A DNA stretch of 64,000 nt, taken from the NCBI GenBank assembly GCA_963691705.1, contig OY829542.1, forward strand, positions 56,833,002 through 56,897,001, in the 5' to 3' direction. Positions 23,511-32,762 of this stretch are shown piece after piece. The position numbers and the translations under genes were made by a program. This DNA comes from Viola odorata. Lineage: Eukaryota > Streptophyta > Magnoliopsida > Malpighiales > Violaceae. The notes below the pieces were generated by a model. It ran no database searches, was not told the origin of the DNA, and worked only from the letters and a program-made list of their open reading frames with translations. Every line of letters begins with the position of its first letter. Within the stretch, counting starts at the first letter, position 1.

Positions 23511-25255
23511 TGCGGTATCGGTGAGTCTTTGATTTTTTTTTTTTTGTGGTTTCCTAGTCTTGCTTATCCGATGGTGTTGTTTATTGCAATGGGATGGCCG
23601 TGATTGTTTTTGCAGAGACGAAGGACGATGAGGGGGACGATAGGGATTCCTCGGCGCCTAATAGCGATAGGGGGCCTTCGGCGTCGGCGGAGCGGGAAGA
23701 TAGCCCTGAAGTAACTCTCCAAAGGCGGAAAAGGACCGCAGTGGGAGCTTCTACCCACCCAGCGGGGGATTCATCTTCAAGTAAAAGACCAAGGTCGCTG
23801 CGGAGGCCGGTGGCTGATCTGGTTTCTGACATTCCTCCCTTGTCAAGGGTGACCGAGGGTGCTGGTACCGATGGTTTGGGGCCGTCGGAGGGTTTTGGCG
23901 GTGAGAGGACGCCGGTGATTGAGGATACCTGGCCGTCTTTGACAGGGTTTTCGGCCGTTGCAGCGGAGCCTCTTCGGTTTTATACTTCCGAGACGAGAAT
24001 GACCCCTTCGGCCTCTGAGCCTTCGGCTCCGAAGACTTCCTCTGTTGTGTCTGATAGGATCGCCCGTTTGCGTGAGAAGAAACAGAAAAGGGACGATAGG
24101 GCAACATCGCCTACGATCACAGAGGTTTTTGGGGTGTCCTCCGGAGGGGAAAAGGTGCTTGATGTTGTCGAGCTTAGCGGGGATGATGAGCAGATGTCGG
24201 ACATTCTCGCAAATACTTCCGTTGGGCCGAACGTGGAGAGTACTCCTCCTGATGGGTTATCTCCTCCGCCGTTCCCGGGCAATCGGTCTGATCCTTCTCC
24301 GAATGCTTCTTTGTTGGGCTGTGGCGATGGTACTTGCTCTTTGGGGGTTTCTGCTTCGCCATCGGTACCCTTGCGTATTCATTTTACCCCTGCCCCTGCT
24401 CTTACCGAAGTTCCTCTTCCGGACGATTATCTGCAGTCTGAACGGACGGTGAGTACTGATGTTCATCTTTCTCTCGACGGGCCCGGTGGTCCCACCACTC
24501 ACCTCTTGGACCTGAAGGATTTGGCGCAGCAGGGATTGTCGGCGTTAGGGGTGCCTCATCCCAATGCTACCGATCTTCCCCTATCGGTATTTTTCGGGGA
24601 GATGGTTGGCTTGGACTATGAAGCGGAGAAGTTTCGCGAGATGTCTCTTGGGCATCAGCATGCCGAGGCCCGGGCAAGCATATTTTCTGCATTCTGTCAG
24701 CTCCGAGCTCTGCAGGACAATACGTCCGAAACGATAAGGTTTTTGATAGATGAAGTTGAAAAGGAGCGGGCGGAGCATGCTTCTACTCGAGCCATTAGTG
24801 ATAGCATCGGCGCAGAGCTGGATGGTCTTCGGGTGGAGATGGATAGTGTTAAGAAGAAGGCTGCCGAGCTATCGGGGATTCATGAGGAGCTGTCGAGTTT
24901 GAAGAAAGAGAGGGAGGCCGAGAAAAGCAAAATGGAGGACCTTGCCCAAGAGAACGAGAGGCTCCGACAAGACTTGGCTTTGGACAGAGGGCGAGCCTAA
25001 AGACTTCAAACGGGGCTGAATGTCATTCCTCAGCGGATGGCTGTGCTTCGGGATGAGGTCGTTGATGCTATGCTGATTACCTTTTCGGGCTGCTATGATG
25101 GTCCCGATTTTGATTTGTCGATGGTGTCTGAAAGCGTGGATAAGCTTGTTGCAGCTATCGATCTTAGTCGCGTCGGAGATGATAGTGGGTCCGATCGGCC
25201 AGCATCGCCCAAGGGAGATGCACTCCTTCAGCCTCCTCCTCCTGTCGATCCTTAG
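23439..25255 (+). pseudogene. Tat-element antisense accessory gene 1 (coiled-coil), truncated, two nonsense codons
   Basis: Runs opposite to the gag-pol of the surrounding Tat element. Exon 1 is 5'-truncated (23439-23520). It is followed by a good GT-AG intron (23521-23615, T-rich) and a long exon 23616-25255 in a matching frame. The protein has a low-complexity Ser/Pro/acidic region, a conserved-looking block (LLDLKDLAQQGLSALGVPHP, VFFGEMVGLDYE) and a C-terminal coiled coil (ELSSLKKEREAEKSKMEDLA). It resembles the coiled-coil tails of plant-mobile-domain-like proteins carried by Tat retrotransposons (inference). In-frame stops at 23508-23510 (TAG) and 24998-25000 (TAA) break it. After the second stop the frame continues 85 codons, to PPPPVDP. 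Role in the element is unknown. Confidence 0.65.
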
Positions 25256-25560
25256 TTCCCTTCCTTTCTCTCTCTCTTTATGCCTTTTTCCCGTTTGAGG
25301 GGGCACCGTTTGAACATTCGCCGTTTTATAATAATATTTCCCTGACAATTTTTACTATCTACTTTCTTACTTTGCTGTGGACTGTTTGTGGAATGTTTAC
25401 CATGTCTGTGTGATTTGTGTTGGACTGTGATTAGGTTTGTCTGCGCCTGGATGTTCCGTTAGCTTTGAGAGGTTGTTGATAGCCTCCGATAACTCTTGGA
25501 AGAGAATCTTTAACTGTTCAATCTTGACTGTTGGGTTGGCTTCCCGAGGCGGTGCTTGTG

Positions 25561-25570
25561 TATTTATAAA
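25561..25570 (+). promoter_or_regulatory. TATA box before accessory gene 2
   Basis: TATTTATAAA lies about 90 bp upstream of the ATG at 25655, in the same relative place as the TATA of accessory gene 3. Confidence 0.5.
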
Positions 25571-25654
25571 TGGTCCTCTTTCTCTCTTCCACTTACATCC
25601 CCTTTTCGTTTCTCTCCTGACCCTTCTTTATTGTTTCTTCCTTTGCTTGTGATC

Positions 25655-26047
25655 ATGGATGACTCCACCAGGAATCTCCTGGGCGCGCAGGTTCTTCACG
25701 CGAAGGGTCATGTCCTGGAAGATATCTCTGCCTTGAGGCGTATGTTGGCAAGTATAGCTGAGGATATCGAAGTGCTGGAAAATACGTTGGATGACTTGGT
25801 GGATCTTCGCGATCATGCGAGGGAGAGGGATCCGGATGCTATCATAGCAGTTTGGAAGGCGTCGGTGTCGGCCTCTCACGTTCAAGCGACTCTGACTGCT
25901 CTGAAGAATCAGAGGGCTATGTTGCGAGGCTGCCTGGAGGGTATGAGGGGAGCATCCTCTGATCTGACTGCAGCAGCTGCCTATATCAAGGAGATTCCTC
26001 CTCCGGCTCCTCAAGATGATGAAGATAGTGAGGGCTCTATGGGTTAA
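25655..26047 (+). CDS. Tat-element antisense accessory gene 2, small helical protein
   Basis: A 130-residue ORF starting MDDSTRNLLG; the ATG follows CTTGTGATC, almost the same context as gene 3. It is predicted largely helical (LEDISALRRMLASIAEDIEV, then VQATLTALKNQRAMLRGCLE) with an acidic C-terminus. Spacing and residue pattern match the 122-residue protein at 26531-26899, including a closing I-(K/M)-(E/D)-I-P motif, so the two are probably tandem duplicates. It has its own TATA box upstream and an AATAAA at 26104 downstream. No known domain was recognised. It lies between integrase and the missing 3' LTR, antisense to pol, as described for extra ORFs in Tat/Retand-type elements. Confidence 0.6.
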   Translation: MDDSTRNLLGAQVLHAKGHVLEDISALRRMLASIAEDIEVLENTLDDLVDLRDHARERDPDAIIAVWKASVSASHVQATLTALKNQRAMLRGCLEGMRGASSDLTAAAAYIKEIPPPAPQDDEDSEGSMG

Positions 26048-26103
26048 GTGTTATTTTCTGTGTACTTTGTTTCTTTGTTGTAGATGCCGTATGGCCTTTG
26101 TTT

Positions 26104-26109
26104 AATAAA
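26104..26109 (+). terminator. poly(A) signal of accessory gene 2
   Basis: AATAAA about 57 bp after the stop, preceded by TAGATGCCGTATGGC. That motif recurs before the signal of accessory gene 3. Confidence 0.5.
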
Positions 26110-26461
26110 GGTTGTGTTTGCTTGAGATTTTGGGGTGGTGTTGGTTCTGTTACCGTTAGCCTCACCGTTGTTCTTGTGTTGTTTCTTTGTTTGCCGCTGG
26201 CCCGGTTGTGGTTCCGATGTTTCTTTCTCTTTTGTGGTTTTGCCGATGGTGGTTAACTCTCTCTAGGCTTTGGACTAGCCTGTGCCGTTTCTTCGGTACT
26301 TAGCAGCTTTTTCATAAATATCAGCAGCTTTTCCATAAATGCTAGTAGCTTTTCCTTCTGGTTGCGTCTTTTATGAAGAGTCGCGCATTCCCTAGGTGCC
26401 TTTATTGATGGTCGCGTCTTACCAAGTGCCTTTGTAACCGCACCATTAATTGCCCGGCCCT

Positions 26462-26467
26462 TTATAA
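26462..26467 (+). promoter_or_regulatory. TATA box before accessory gene 3
   Basis: TATAAA about 65 bp upstream of the ATG at 26531. Confidence 0.45.
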
Positions 26468-26530
26468 ATTAGTCGTGGTTTGACGTTTAGAACCACTTTG
26501 CTTTCCTCGACCTTTTTGCTTTCTGTCATC

Positions 26531-26899
26531 ATGGATGAGCAGACCCTGGGACAGTGGTTATTTTCAATCCACAAGCTGAAGAAGAACAGCCTCAAGGATT
26601 CTCTCTTCATTCATGAGATGATCCAAACCGTTGAGGAAGAGATCCGTTGCCTGGAGGGGATGGCAGAGCCTTTGCTTGCCAAGAAGGGTCTGGCTTTGCC
26701 GGAGGACTTCAAGGCGTTGCAGGTGGTGGACACCTTTGGCAATGCTCTTCTCCGTGTGGAGGTCTCTCTCAGCATGCTTCGCTCGAAGAAGGTCTTTCTT
26801 GAAAGCTTTCTGCGCGTCCTATACCCTATTCCCGGTGAGCTGGGGATGATTGGTCAGACTTTGATGGATATCCCTTTTCTTCTCGATGGGGGTGAATAG
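26531..26899 (+). CDS. Tat-element antisense accessory gene 3, small helical protein
   Basis: A 122-residue ORF beginning MDEQTLGQWLFSIHKLKKNS. The helical blocks IHEMIQTVEEEIRCLEGMAE and VEVSLSMLRSKKVFLESFLR line up with blocks in accessory gene 2, and it ends with a DIPF motif matching EIPP there. The 3' flank repeats TAGATGCCGTATGGC followed by AATAAA (26953-26958). The protein shows no recognised domain. It is intact and antisense to the retroelement's pol. An RNA-binding, regulatory or silencing-related role would be speculation. Confidence 0.6.
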   Translation: MDEQTLGQWLFSIHKLKKNSLKDSLFIHEMIQTVEEEIRCLEGMAEPLLAKKGLALPEDFKALQVVDTFGNALLRVEVSLSMLRSKKVFLESFLRVLYPIPGELGMIGQTLMDIPFLLDGGE

Positions 26900-26952
26900 G
26901 CGGTGGTTGCTTTCTTTCCCTTGCTGTAGATGCCGTATGGCTCCCCTTTATG

Positions 26953-26958
26953 AATAAA
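26953..26958 (+). terminator. poly(A) signal of accessory gene 3
   Basis: AATAAA about 54 bp after the stop, in the same arrangement as gene 2. Confidence 0.5.
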
Positions 26959-26999
26959 ATTTCTTTGTTTGGAATAGTGTTGTTTTCCTTGTGTTAACG

Positions 27000-27530
27000 A
27001 GTATTATCAGGCCGTTGTAGGCCCAACAGAATACCATCAGCCGACAACGCAGGCTCTCTCCATTCGCCTGTTTGGAAACAGAGATGGGATTGTGTGTATA
27101 GGTCTGTTTAACGCGTATCGTGGTCGATAGACTCACAGAGATACGGTCAGCTGACAATGCAAGCTCTCTCCATTCGCCCATTTTCCTTAAAACGGAGATG
27201 GGACGTCAATCGCCCGTTTGAACAAACGGGGAGGCTTGGTGAAACTTTAACACGTATCGTCGGTCGTTTAGACACGTGACGAAATACGGTCAGCTGACAA
27301 CGCAAGCTCTCTCCATTCACCGTTTTTTCACGCAAAAAACAGAGATGGGATCCGTATCGCCCGTTTGAACAAACGGGGACGGTGGTGAACTTAACGTGTA
27401 TTGTCAGGCCATTGTAGACCGAACGAAATACCGTCAACCGACAAAGCGGGCTCTCTCCATTCATCCGTTTTTCTTAAAACGGATGAGATGGGATTCCAAT
27501 CGCCCGTTTGAACAAACGGGGATGGAGTTT
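27000..27530. repeat. tandem repeat array with palindromes in the Tat element
   Basis: Four diverged units. The shared core GCTCTCTCCATTC starts near 27053, 27163, 27305 and 27449, giving periods of about 110, 142 and 144 bp. Units also share GTCAGCTGACAA-like sequence, and three carry the palindrome CCCGTTTGAACAAACGGG (near 27209, 27358, 27501). Tandem repeats between pol and 3' LTR are typical of Retand/Ogre/Tat elements. Confidence 0.8.
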
Positions 27531-27607
27531 TGAGGCGCGATGCTCCTTTTACCATGTTTTTTAACGTGGTTCGGCATACAAAAGCCTATGTCTACGGTGT
27601 TGTTTAT

Positions 27608-27901
27608 TCATGCTGATATAACGAGTAGTACATCCGCCCTTGGGTGGTACAATTTTAAGTGGGCAATATTCCACGAGTTTGGTAAGGGCGTGCCATTGAG
27701 CTTTTCTAGCTGATAGGCCCCTTTGCCGATGACTCGGATGACCCGGAAAGGCCCGTCCCAGTTAGGGGAAAGCTTCTTTATGTTTGGTCCGGTAGCCTCT
27801 TTGCTGCATAGCACCAAGTCGTTTGCCTTCAGTAGCCTTTCCTTAACGCGTTGATTGTGATATTTAGCCATCTTTCGCTTGTAGAGCAGCATTTTCAGCA
27901 A
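27608..27901 (-). pseudogene. Tat integrase C-terminal region
   Basis: Encodes NDLVLCSKEATGPNIKKLSP, WDGPFRVIRVIGKGAYQLE and a closing WNIAHLKLYHP, the GPF/Y module of gypsy integrase C-termini. A stop at 27935-27937, a disrupted stretch near 28105-28125 and the stop at 28187-28189 separate it from the integrase core. Confidence 0.8.
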
Positions 27902-28186
27902 GGCTTGCTCCTGCAGCTCTGGCAGAAGGTCGAGTTATTCCCTTAGCCTATCCTCATTCTGCTCCGTATTAAAGTAATCAATGCGCAGGCTGAGGGCGCC
28001 AATTTCCACCGGCGTTATGGCTTCAGTACCGTAAGTTAGAGCGAAAGGTGTTTCCCCCATGCTGGCCTTGATTGTCATCCGATATGCCCACATGACGTAA
28101 GGCAGTTATCCCGTACGTGCTCCTTCCAGGTTTCTTTTGATTCTGCCCAAGATAGTCTTGTTGGTCACTTCTGTTTGGCCGTTAGT

Positions 28187-29605
28187 CTATGGATGGGCCA
28201 CGGAGGAGAACCTTTGCTCAATCCTGAATTCCTCGCATCGGTTTTTGAAATAATTGCTGGTGAACTGCGTGCCGTTATCGCTGATGAGGATTCTCGGAAT
28301 ACCGAAGCGTAGGATTACTTGGTTTTTAAAGAATTCCCATGACTTTTCCGCAGTGATTTCGGGTATAGCTTCTGCCTCTGACCACTTAGTGAAGTAGTCC
28401 ACCGCTAGGATGACATACTTCAGCTGAGGGTGGGCTATCGGGAATGGTCCCATGATGTCGATTCCCCATTGAGCGAACGGGCAGGGGCTAACGATTGCCG
28501 ATATCTCCGTAGCTGGTTGCCTTGGGACTCTTGAGAATTCTTGGCATTTTTGGCAGGTTCTTACGAAGACGTCACAATCCTTTCGGATGGTCGGCCAGTA
28601 GAATCCGTTTCGGAGGACTTGGGCTGCCATAGTTCCTCCGGAGGCATGCATGCCGCAGATACCTTCGTGGATTTCTCGAATGGTGTAGTTCCCTTCTTCC
28701 TCTGATATGCATTTGGATGCCGGATGCGAGAAGCATCGGCGGATGAGGTCTCCGTCGAACATGGAGCACCTCGCTGCTCTTTTGAGAGTTTTCATCTTTA
28801 CCGCGGGGTTTGTCGGTAAGATGCCATATTTCAGATACTTGATAACGGGCGTTCGCCAATCACTCTCGTCTTCCTCGAGGCATGAGACGAGTTGCTCCTT
28901 CATGAAGGAAGGAATCAGGATTTCCTCTATCATGACATCTTTCGGTATAATGACGGTGGAGTCTGCCGCTAGTTTGGCGATCTCATCGGCCTCAACATTC
29001 TCCTCCCTCGGAATGTGCTTGATGGTGACCCGAATGCTTTGGCTGCTGATGGCCGTTAGCTCCTGCCTGGCTTTGGCGAGGTATCGGACCATAGTGGGGT
29101 CCTTTGCCTGTGCCTGGCCGTTGACTTGATCTATTATGAGCTTTGAGTCGCCATATAACTCTAAGTGCGGCTTTTCGGTCACATTCTCCTCCTGCGTTCT
29201 CCTTGTTACCAAGTCTCTCCCGATGCGAAGGCCAGCCAAGAGTGTCTCGTATTCGGCTGCATTGTTTGATAACGGCTTTAAGATTCTCAAAGCATATCGT
29301 AGTTTAAGCTCCTCGGGTCCGGTAGCAATGATGCCCGCCCCAGCTGACTCTTGGTTTTTTGCCCCATCGACGTAGACGGTCCACCTATCGCCATCTTCTA
29401 AATAAGATGAGCCAGCACCTTCCGAGTCCACCGTCTTAGGCTCGGGGGATGGCTCGCCCGAGAACGTGCATTCGGCTATAAAGTCGGCTAACGGCTGGGC
29501 TTTAATCGATGGCCTCGACTGGTATTGGAGGCCGTCCTGTTCGAGCTCAATAGACCAGATGACCATCCGTCCCGACGTTTCTGGTTTTTTGAAAACCTTT
29601 CGCAA
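28187..29605 (-). pseudogene. Tat RNase H and integrase core
   Basis: An open stretch of 472 codons. It begins at the RT/RNase H connection. The RNase H domain is seen in WTVYVDGAKNQESAGAGIIA, YETLLAGLRIG and LELYGDSKLIIDQVNG. The HHCC zinc finger is IREIHEGICGMHASG plus CQKCQEF. The integrase catalytic core is seen in WGIDIMGPFPIAHPQLKYVI, ILAVDYFTKW and ISDNGTQFTSNYF. It stops at 28187-28189 just after SVAHP, within the core. The element is minus-strand, opposite to the Athila fragment and to the accessory genes. Confidence 0.85.
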
Positions 29606-29653
29606 GGGTTGGTCCGTTAGGACGACGACCGAATGCGCCTAACGGACCAACCC
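29606..29653. repeat. perfect 16-bp inverted repeat at the RT deletion junction
   Basis: GGGTTGGTCCGTTAGG (29606-29621) is repeated in inverse at 29638-29653 around a 16-base spacer. It falls where most of the RT domain is missing. Confidence 0.85.
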
Positions 29654-29663
29654 GTTGTTCGGT

Positions 29664-30335
29664 CTACCAGCTGCTCGATTTGGGGGAGAGGGAAGCAGTC
29701 TTTGGGACATGATTAATGCACATCCTCCACTCTCCGTTAGCTTTGGGGACGACGACGGGGTTGGCTAACCATGGAGGATACTGGACCTCTCGGATGAAGT
29801 TGGCTTGAAGGAGCCGTTGGACCTCTTTTTCTATGGCGTCAGCCTTTTCCTTGGAGAAGGCCCTGCGCTTCTGCTGTATCGGCTTTGCCTCAGGATTTGC
29901 ATTTAACCGATGCTCTGCCACCTCTCTTGGGATGCCGGGCATGACCGTGGATGCCCATGCGAATTCTTCTTTGAATTTGTTCAGTAATTGGGCCAATTGC
30001 AGGCGCTCCTCTGGGCTCAACCTTTCGCTGACAAGGAAATTCTCAGCGGGCGCTCCCTCCACCGGAACCGGCACCATATCTTCCAATGGCTGGGTTCGCC
30101 TCTCGTCTTCCATTTCAAGGGGGTCGTTGGCCACGCAGACGTACTCATCGCACTGGCCTCCTATCATAGTGAGATAGCATTCCGCGGCTACCTTCTGATC
30201 ACCTCTGATCGTAACAACGCCATCCCAAGAGGGGAATTTTAGTTTCAGGTGCCGTTGTGAGAGGACCGCACCGAAGGCGTTTAGGAACGGACGCCCTAGG
30301 ATGGCGTTGTAGGGTAGGTTGAGGTCGATGATCAT
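29664..30335 (-). pseudogene. Tat protease end and N-terminal RT, internally deleted
   Basis: Continues the protease reading frame (LNLPYNAILGRPFLNAFGAV) and then enters reverse transcriptase (HRLNANPEAKPIQQKRRAFS, LANPVVVPKANGEWRMCI). After this a small deletion shifts frame (the CPKDCF motif lies in another frame). About 60 bp further on, the RT palm with the YxDD active site is missing altogether, and sequence resumes at RNase H. Reverse transcription by this copy is impossible. Confidence 0.8.
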
Positions 30336-30341
30336 GAACAG

Positions 30342-30638
30342 CTACTGTTCCGCTCTCCTTGAAATGTCTTCTCGGAATCGTACCTCTAAGAAGGTGACTC
30401 CTACCACTGGGATGGCAATTCCATCTACCCCGATGATGGGTTTTTGGCAGGGCGCTAGTTCTGACTCTGGTCTCTTCATGATCTCGTAGGCCCCTAGCGA
30501 GAGCAGGTTAACGGCGCTGCCGTTGTCCACTAAGGTTCTTCTTACACCGAAGTCCTCAACAAACATCGTGACTACGAGGGCGTCGTTCTGCGGGTACCGT
30601 ACTCCCTGGCAGTCCTCTTCCGAGAAGGATAGTGTCAT
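30342..30638 (-). pseudogene. Tat aspartic protease segment
   Basis: Contains the LVDNGSAVNLLSLGAYEIMK active-site region (D-N-G in place of D-S/T-G) and GVTFLEVRFRED. The stop at 30342-30344 is in the same frame as the following segment. An upstream stop at 30690-30692 separates it from gag. Confidence 0.75.
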
Positions 30639-30832
30639 TCGATCCAGCAGACCGAATCCGCTGTTGTCGGGCGTGGGCAGCTCGCGTTTTCATTTGTCAC
30701 CAAGGGGGGTTTTGGGAGGTTCGTAGAGCCCTCTGCTATGAAGTTGATCATTCGGTCCCCGTCCTCGGACGTTAGCATCACCTCTCTACTTCCGTTAGCA
30801 GGCAACGGTATGGCATTGGGCCCGGTGGCGAT

Positions 30833-32668
30833 CTAGTTTCGGCCACACCACTGGGCCGGTCTCGGCGAGTCCCGGGTCGGTTGCACGTTGGCTGGGGCTG
30901 GGTGTTCCGGGAGATGGCTCTCTTCTGTCAGCTTCTCGATGGCGATTTTTAGCGCCCGACATCCTTCCGTATCATGGCCGATAGCTTTGTGGAAGCGGCA
31001 GTATAGACTTCGGTTGCCTCCGATAACGTCGCCTGGCCTAGTGTTGGGGTACCGAATCGGCAAACCCTTGCTCTCGATGATTGCTAAGATTTCCGCCTTT
31101 CGGCCAAGCGGCGAATGGGTGGGGGCCGTTACGTAAGTTTGCCTACCGGGCTGGAGATTCCTCTCCCTATTCGGTCGGTACTCCATCTGTCTCCTCTGCC
31201 GGGGGTCCATCTTTCGGCCTTTGTAACCGGGTGTTGGGGGTTCCTTCGGGTCTCCGAATGGGGCAGCTGTATCTTGCGTTATGGGTAGAAAGGAAATCTC
31301 CCCGTCGTGCCCTCTCTGGAAGTCCTCCTCTTCCATTTTAACATATTTGTGCGCCTTGGCCCGCAAGAGGTCTAGCGTTAGCGGGGGGTCGGTGGTGAGC
31401 AAATCGCCTAGCTTATTGTACCCACAATTCCTTCTCAGTGCCTCTGTTGTGAAATCGATGGTGGCGTCGGCTGTTTGGCCGAGCTCTGTGTTGAATCGCT
31501 CTAGGTAGGCTTTAAGAGACTCATCCGATCTGCGAACGACGTCGAAGAGGGCAGCGGAGGTTTTCTTCAGGGGGATGGTCGTGCTAAATCTGCTTAAAAA
31601 TTTCTTTTCCAGCTTTGCGAAGCTGTCGATGGAGGCAAGCGGTAGAGCTTCATACCATGTGCTGGCTATTCCGGCAAGGGAAAGCACAAAGATTTGACAC
31701 AGCGCCTCATCTCTTGAGGTCTGGAAGGTGACTTGGTTTTTCACCCGCGTTAGATGGATAACGGGGTTGGATAGGCCGGCATAAATGTCCGCTGGGATCT
31801 TGGTACGCCTATCGACTTTGTACTTGCGTACCCGATGGGTCAAGGGGCTTTTCGGGTTTCCATCTTGCTTCTTTCGGTCACGAGAAGATTCGGATTGGGG
31901 GCGCTCATGCCCCCTGTCGGCAAGATAGCGGCTCTGATCATCTTGCCGGTATTCCAGGCTGGGCTGATGCTGGGCGGGGGTTCTCCCCCGGCTTCTGTGC
32001 TCTTCGTACCTAGCCAGGTCAGACTCCCAGGAAGGCTGTCGGGCCATGTGGTGTTGGAGGTATGGATCGTAGTCGTTAAAGCGACCATCGGCGTATCTTC
32101 CAGGGGAAGGTGGGGGAACCGGGAGTGGTACATACTCTTCTATCGGCTCCTGTGGGTGGGGCGCAGGGTTTATCGGTGGAATTTCGTCCAAAGGGGTCGA
32201 GCCCGTTGGGAAGGTCTGAAGTACGGTGGGGGCCGGTGGTCTTGAGGAGGTACTAGCCTGGTTTGTCCGCTGCGGGACTCCCGCCGTTAGCATGGCTAGG
32301 ATCTGATCTATCCTTTGGGGGAGAATGGCTGTCTCCGAGCGGGGGAGCACAGTGCTGAAGGCGCTAGCTCTAGGGGCCTCCACAGTGTGGGCGTTGGCTC
32401 CGGTGTTGGCAAAAGGATTGTCCCATTGGTACGCCATCGGCGAAGGCGAACCGATAGCGTTGGATCTACCTCCCGGCGTTGTCGGGTGACCGGCTCCCTG
32501 GCTGGCGGAGAAATCGAGTTGTCGCCCTAGGGGAGTCGCCTGGACTCCGAGAGGTGTCCCATGGATTTCCGACCGTGGGTTACGAGGTGGGTCCGTGAAG
32601 AAGTTATGGAGGGATGCCACTGGTTCTTCGAGGGATGAAAAATCCGGGGTGTCCTGATTGGATGTCAT
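30833..32668 (-). CDS. Tat-type gag
   Basis: A 611-codon ORF. It has a Pro/Ser-rich N-terminal half, then the retrotransposon gag domain (IPADIYAGLSNPVIHLTRVK, LSLAGIASTWYEALPLASID, LEKKFLSRFSTTIPLKKTSA, ESLKAYLERFNTELGQ) and a His/Cys-poor tail with YCRFHKAIGHDTEGCRALK, a zinc-knuckle-like motif. It ends at a TAG (30833-30835), after which coding similarity continues in frame. The start lies about 95 bp downstream of the LTR end, as expected. It is a retroelement structural protein, not a host gene. Confidence 0.85.
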   Translation of the reverse strand: MTSNQDTPDFSSLEEPVASLHNFFTDPPRNPRSEIHGTPLGVQATPLGRQLDFSASQGAGHPTTPGGRSNAIGSPSPMAYQWDNPFANTGANAHTVEAPRASAFSTVLPRSETAILPQRIDQILAMLTAGVPQRTNQASTSSRPPAPTVLQTFPTGSTPLDEIPPINPAPHPQEPIEEYVPLPVPPPSPGRYADGRFNDYDPYLQHHMARQPSWESDLARYEEHRSRGRTPAQHQPSLEYRQDDQSRYLADRGHERPQSESSRDRKKQDGNPKSPLTHRVRKYKVDRRTKIPADIYAGLSNPVIHLTRVKNQVTFQTSRDEALCQIFVLSLAGIASTWYEALPLASIDSFAKLEKKFLSRFSTTIPLKKTSAALFDVVRRSDESLKAYLERFNTELGQTADATIDFTTEALRRNCGYNKLGDLLTTDPPLTLDLLRAKAHKYVKMEEEDFQRGHDGEISFLPITQDTAAPFGDPKEPPTPGYKGRKMDPRQRRQMEYRPNRERNLQPGRQTYVTAPTHSPLGRKAEILAIIESKGLPIRYPNTRPGDVIGGNRSLYCRFHKAIGHDTEGCRALKIAIEKLTEESHLPEHPAPANVQPTRDSPRPAQWCGRN

Positions 32669-32762
32669 ATTGTGGAGTGTTTTGTCTGGTATTGGGGTAG
32701 GTGAGCCTGGATCTCAAGGTAGACTCACTTAATGATCTCAGACTCTCAACGAGAGCACCAAA

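Noticed and set aside
23751..24502. Minus-strand ORFs opposite accessory gene 1
   Set aside because: They share codon-phase shadows with the plus-strand coding, have no domains, and overlap one another.
27000..27530. CRISPR-like array
   Set aside because: Palindromic cores recur, but the units are long, diverged and lie inside a plant retrotransposon. There are no uniform spacers or cas genes.
28572..29375. Plus-strand ORFs opposite the Tat RNase H/integrase
   Set aside because: Shadows of the pol reading frame.
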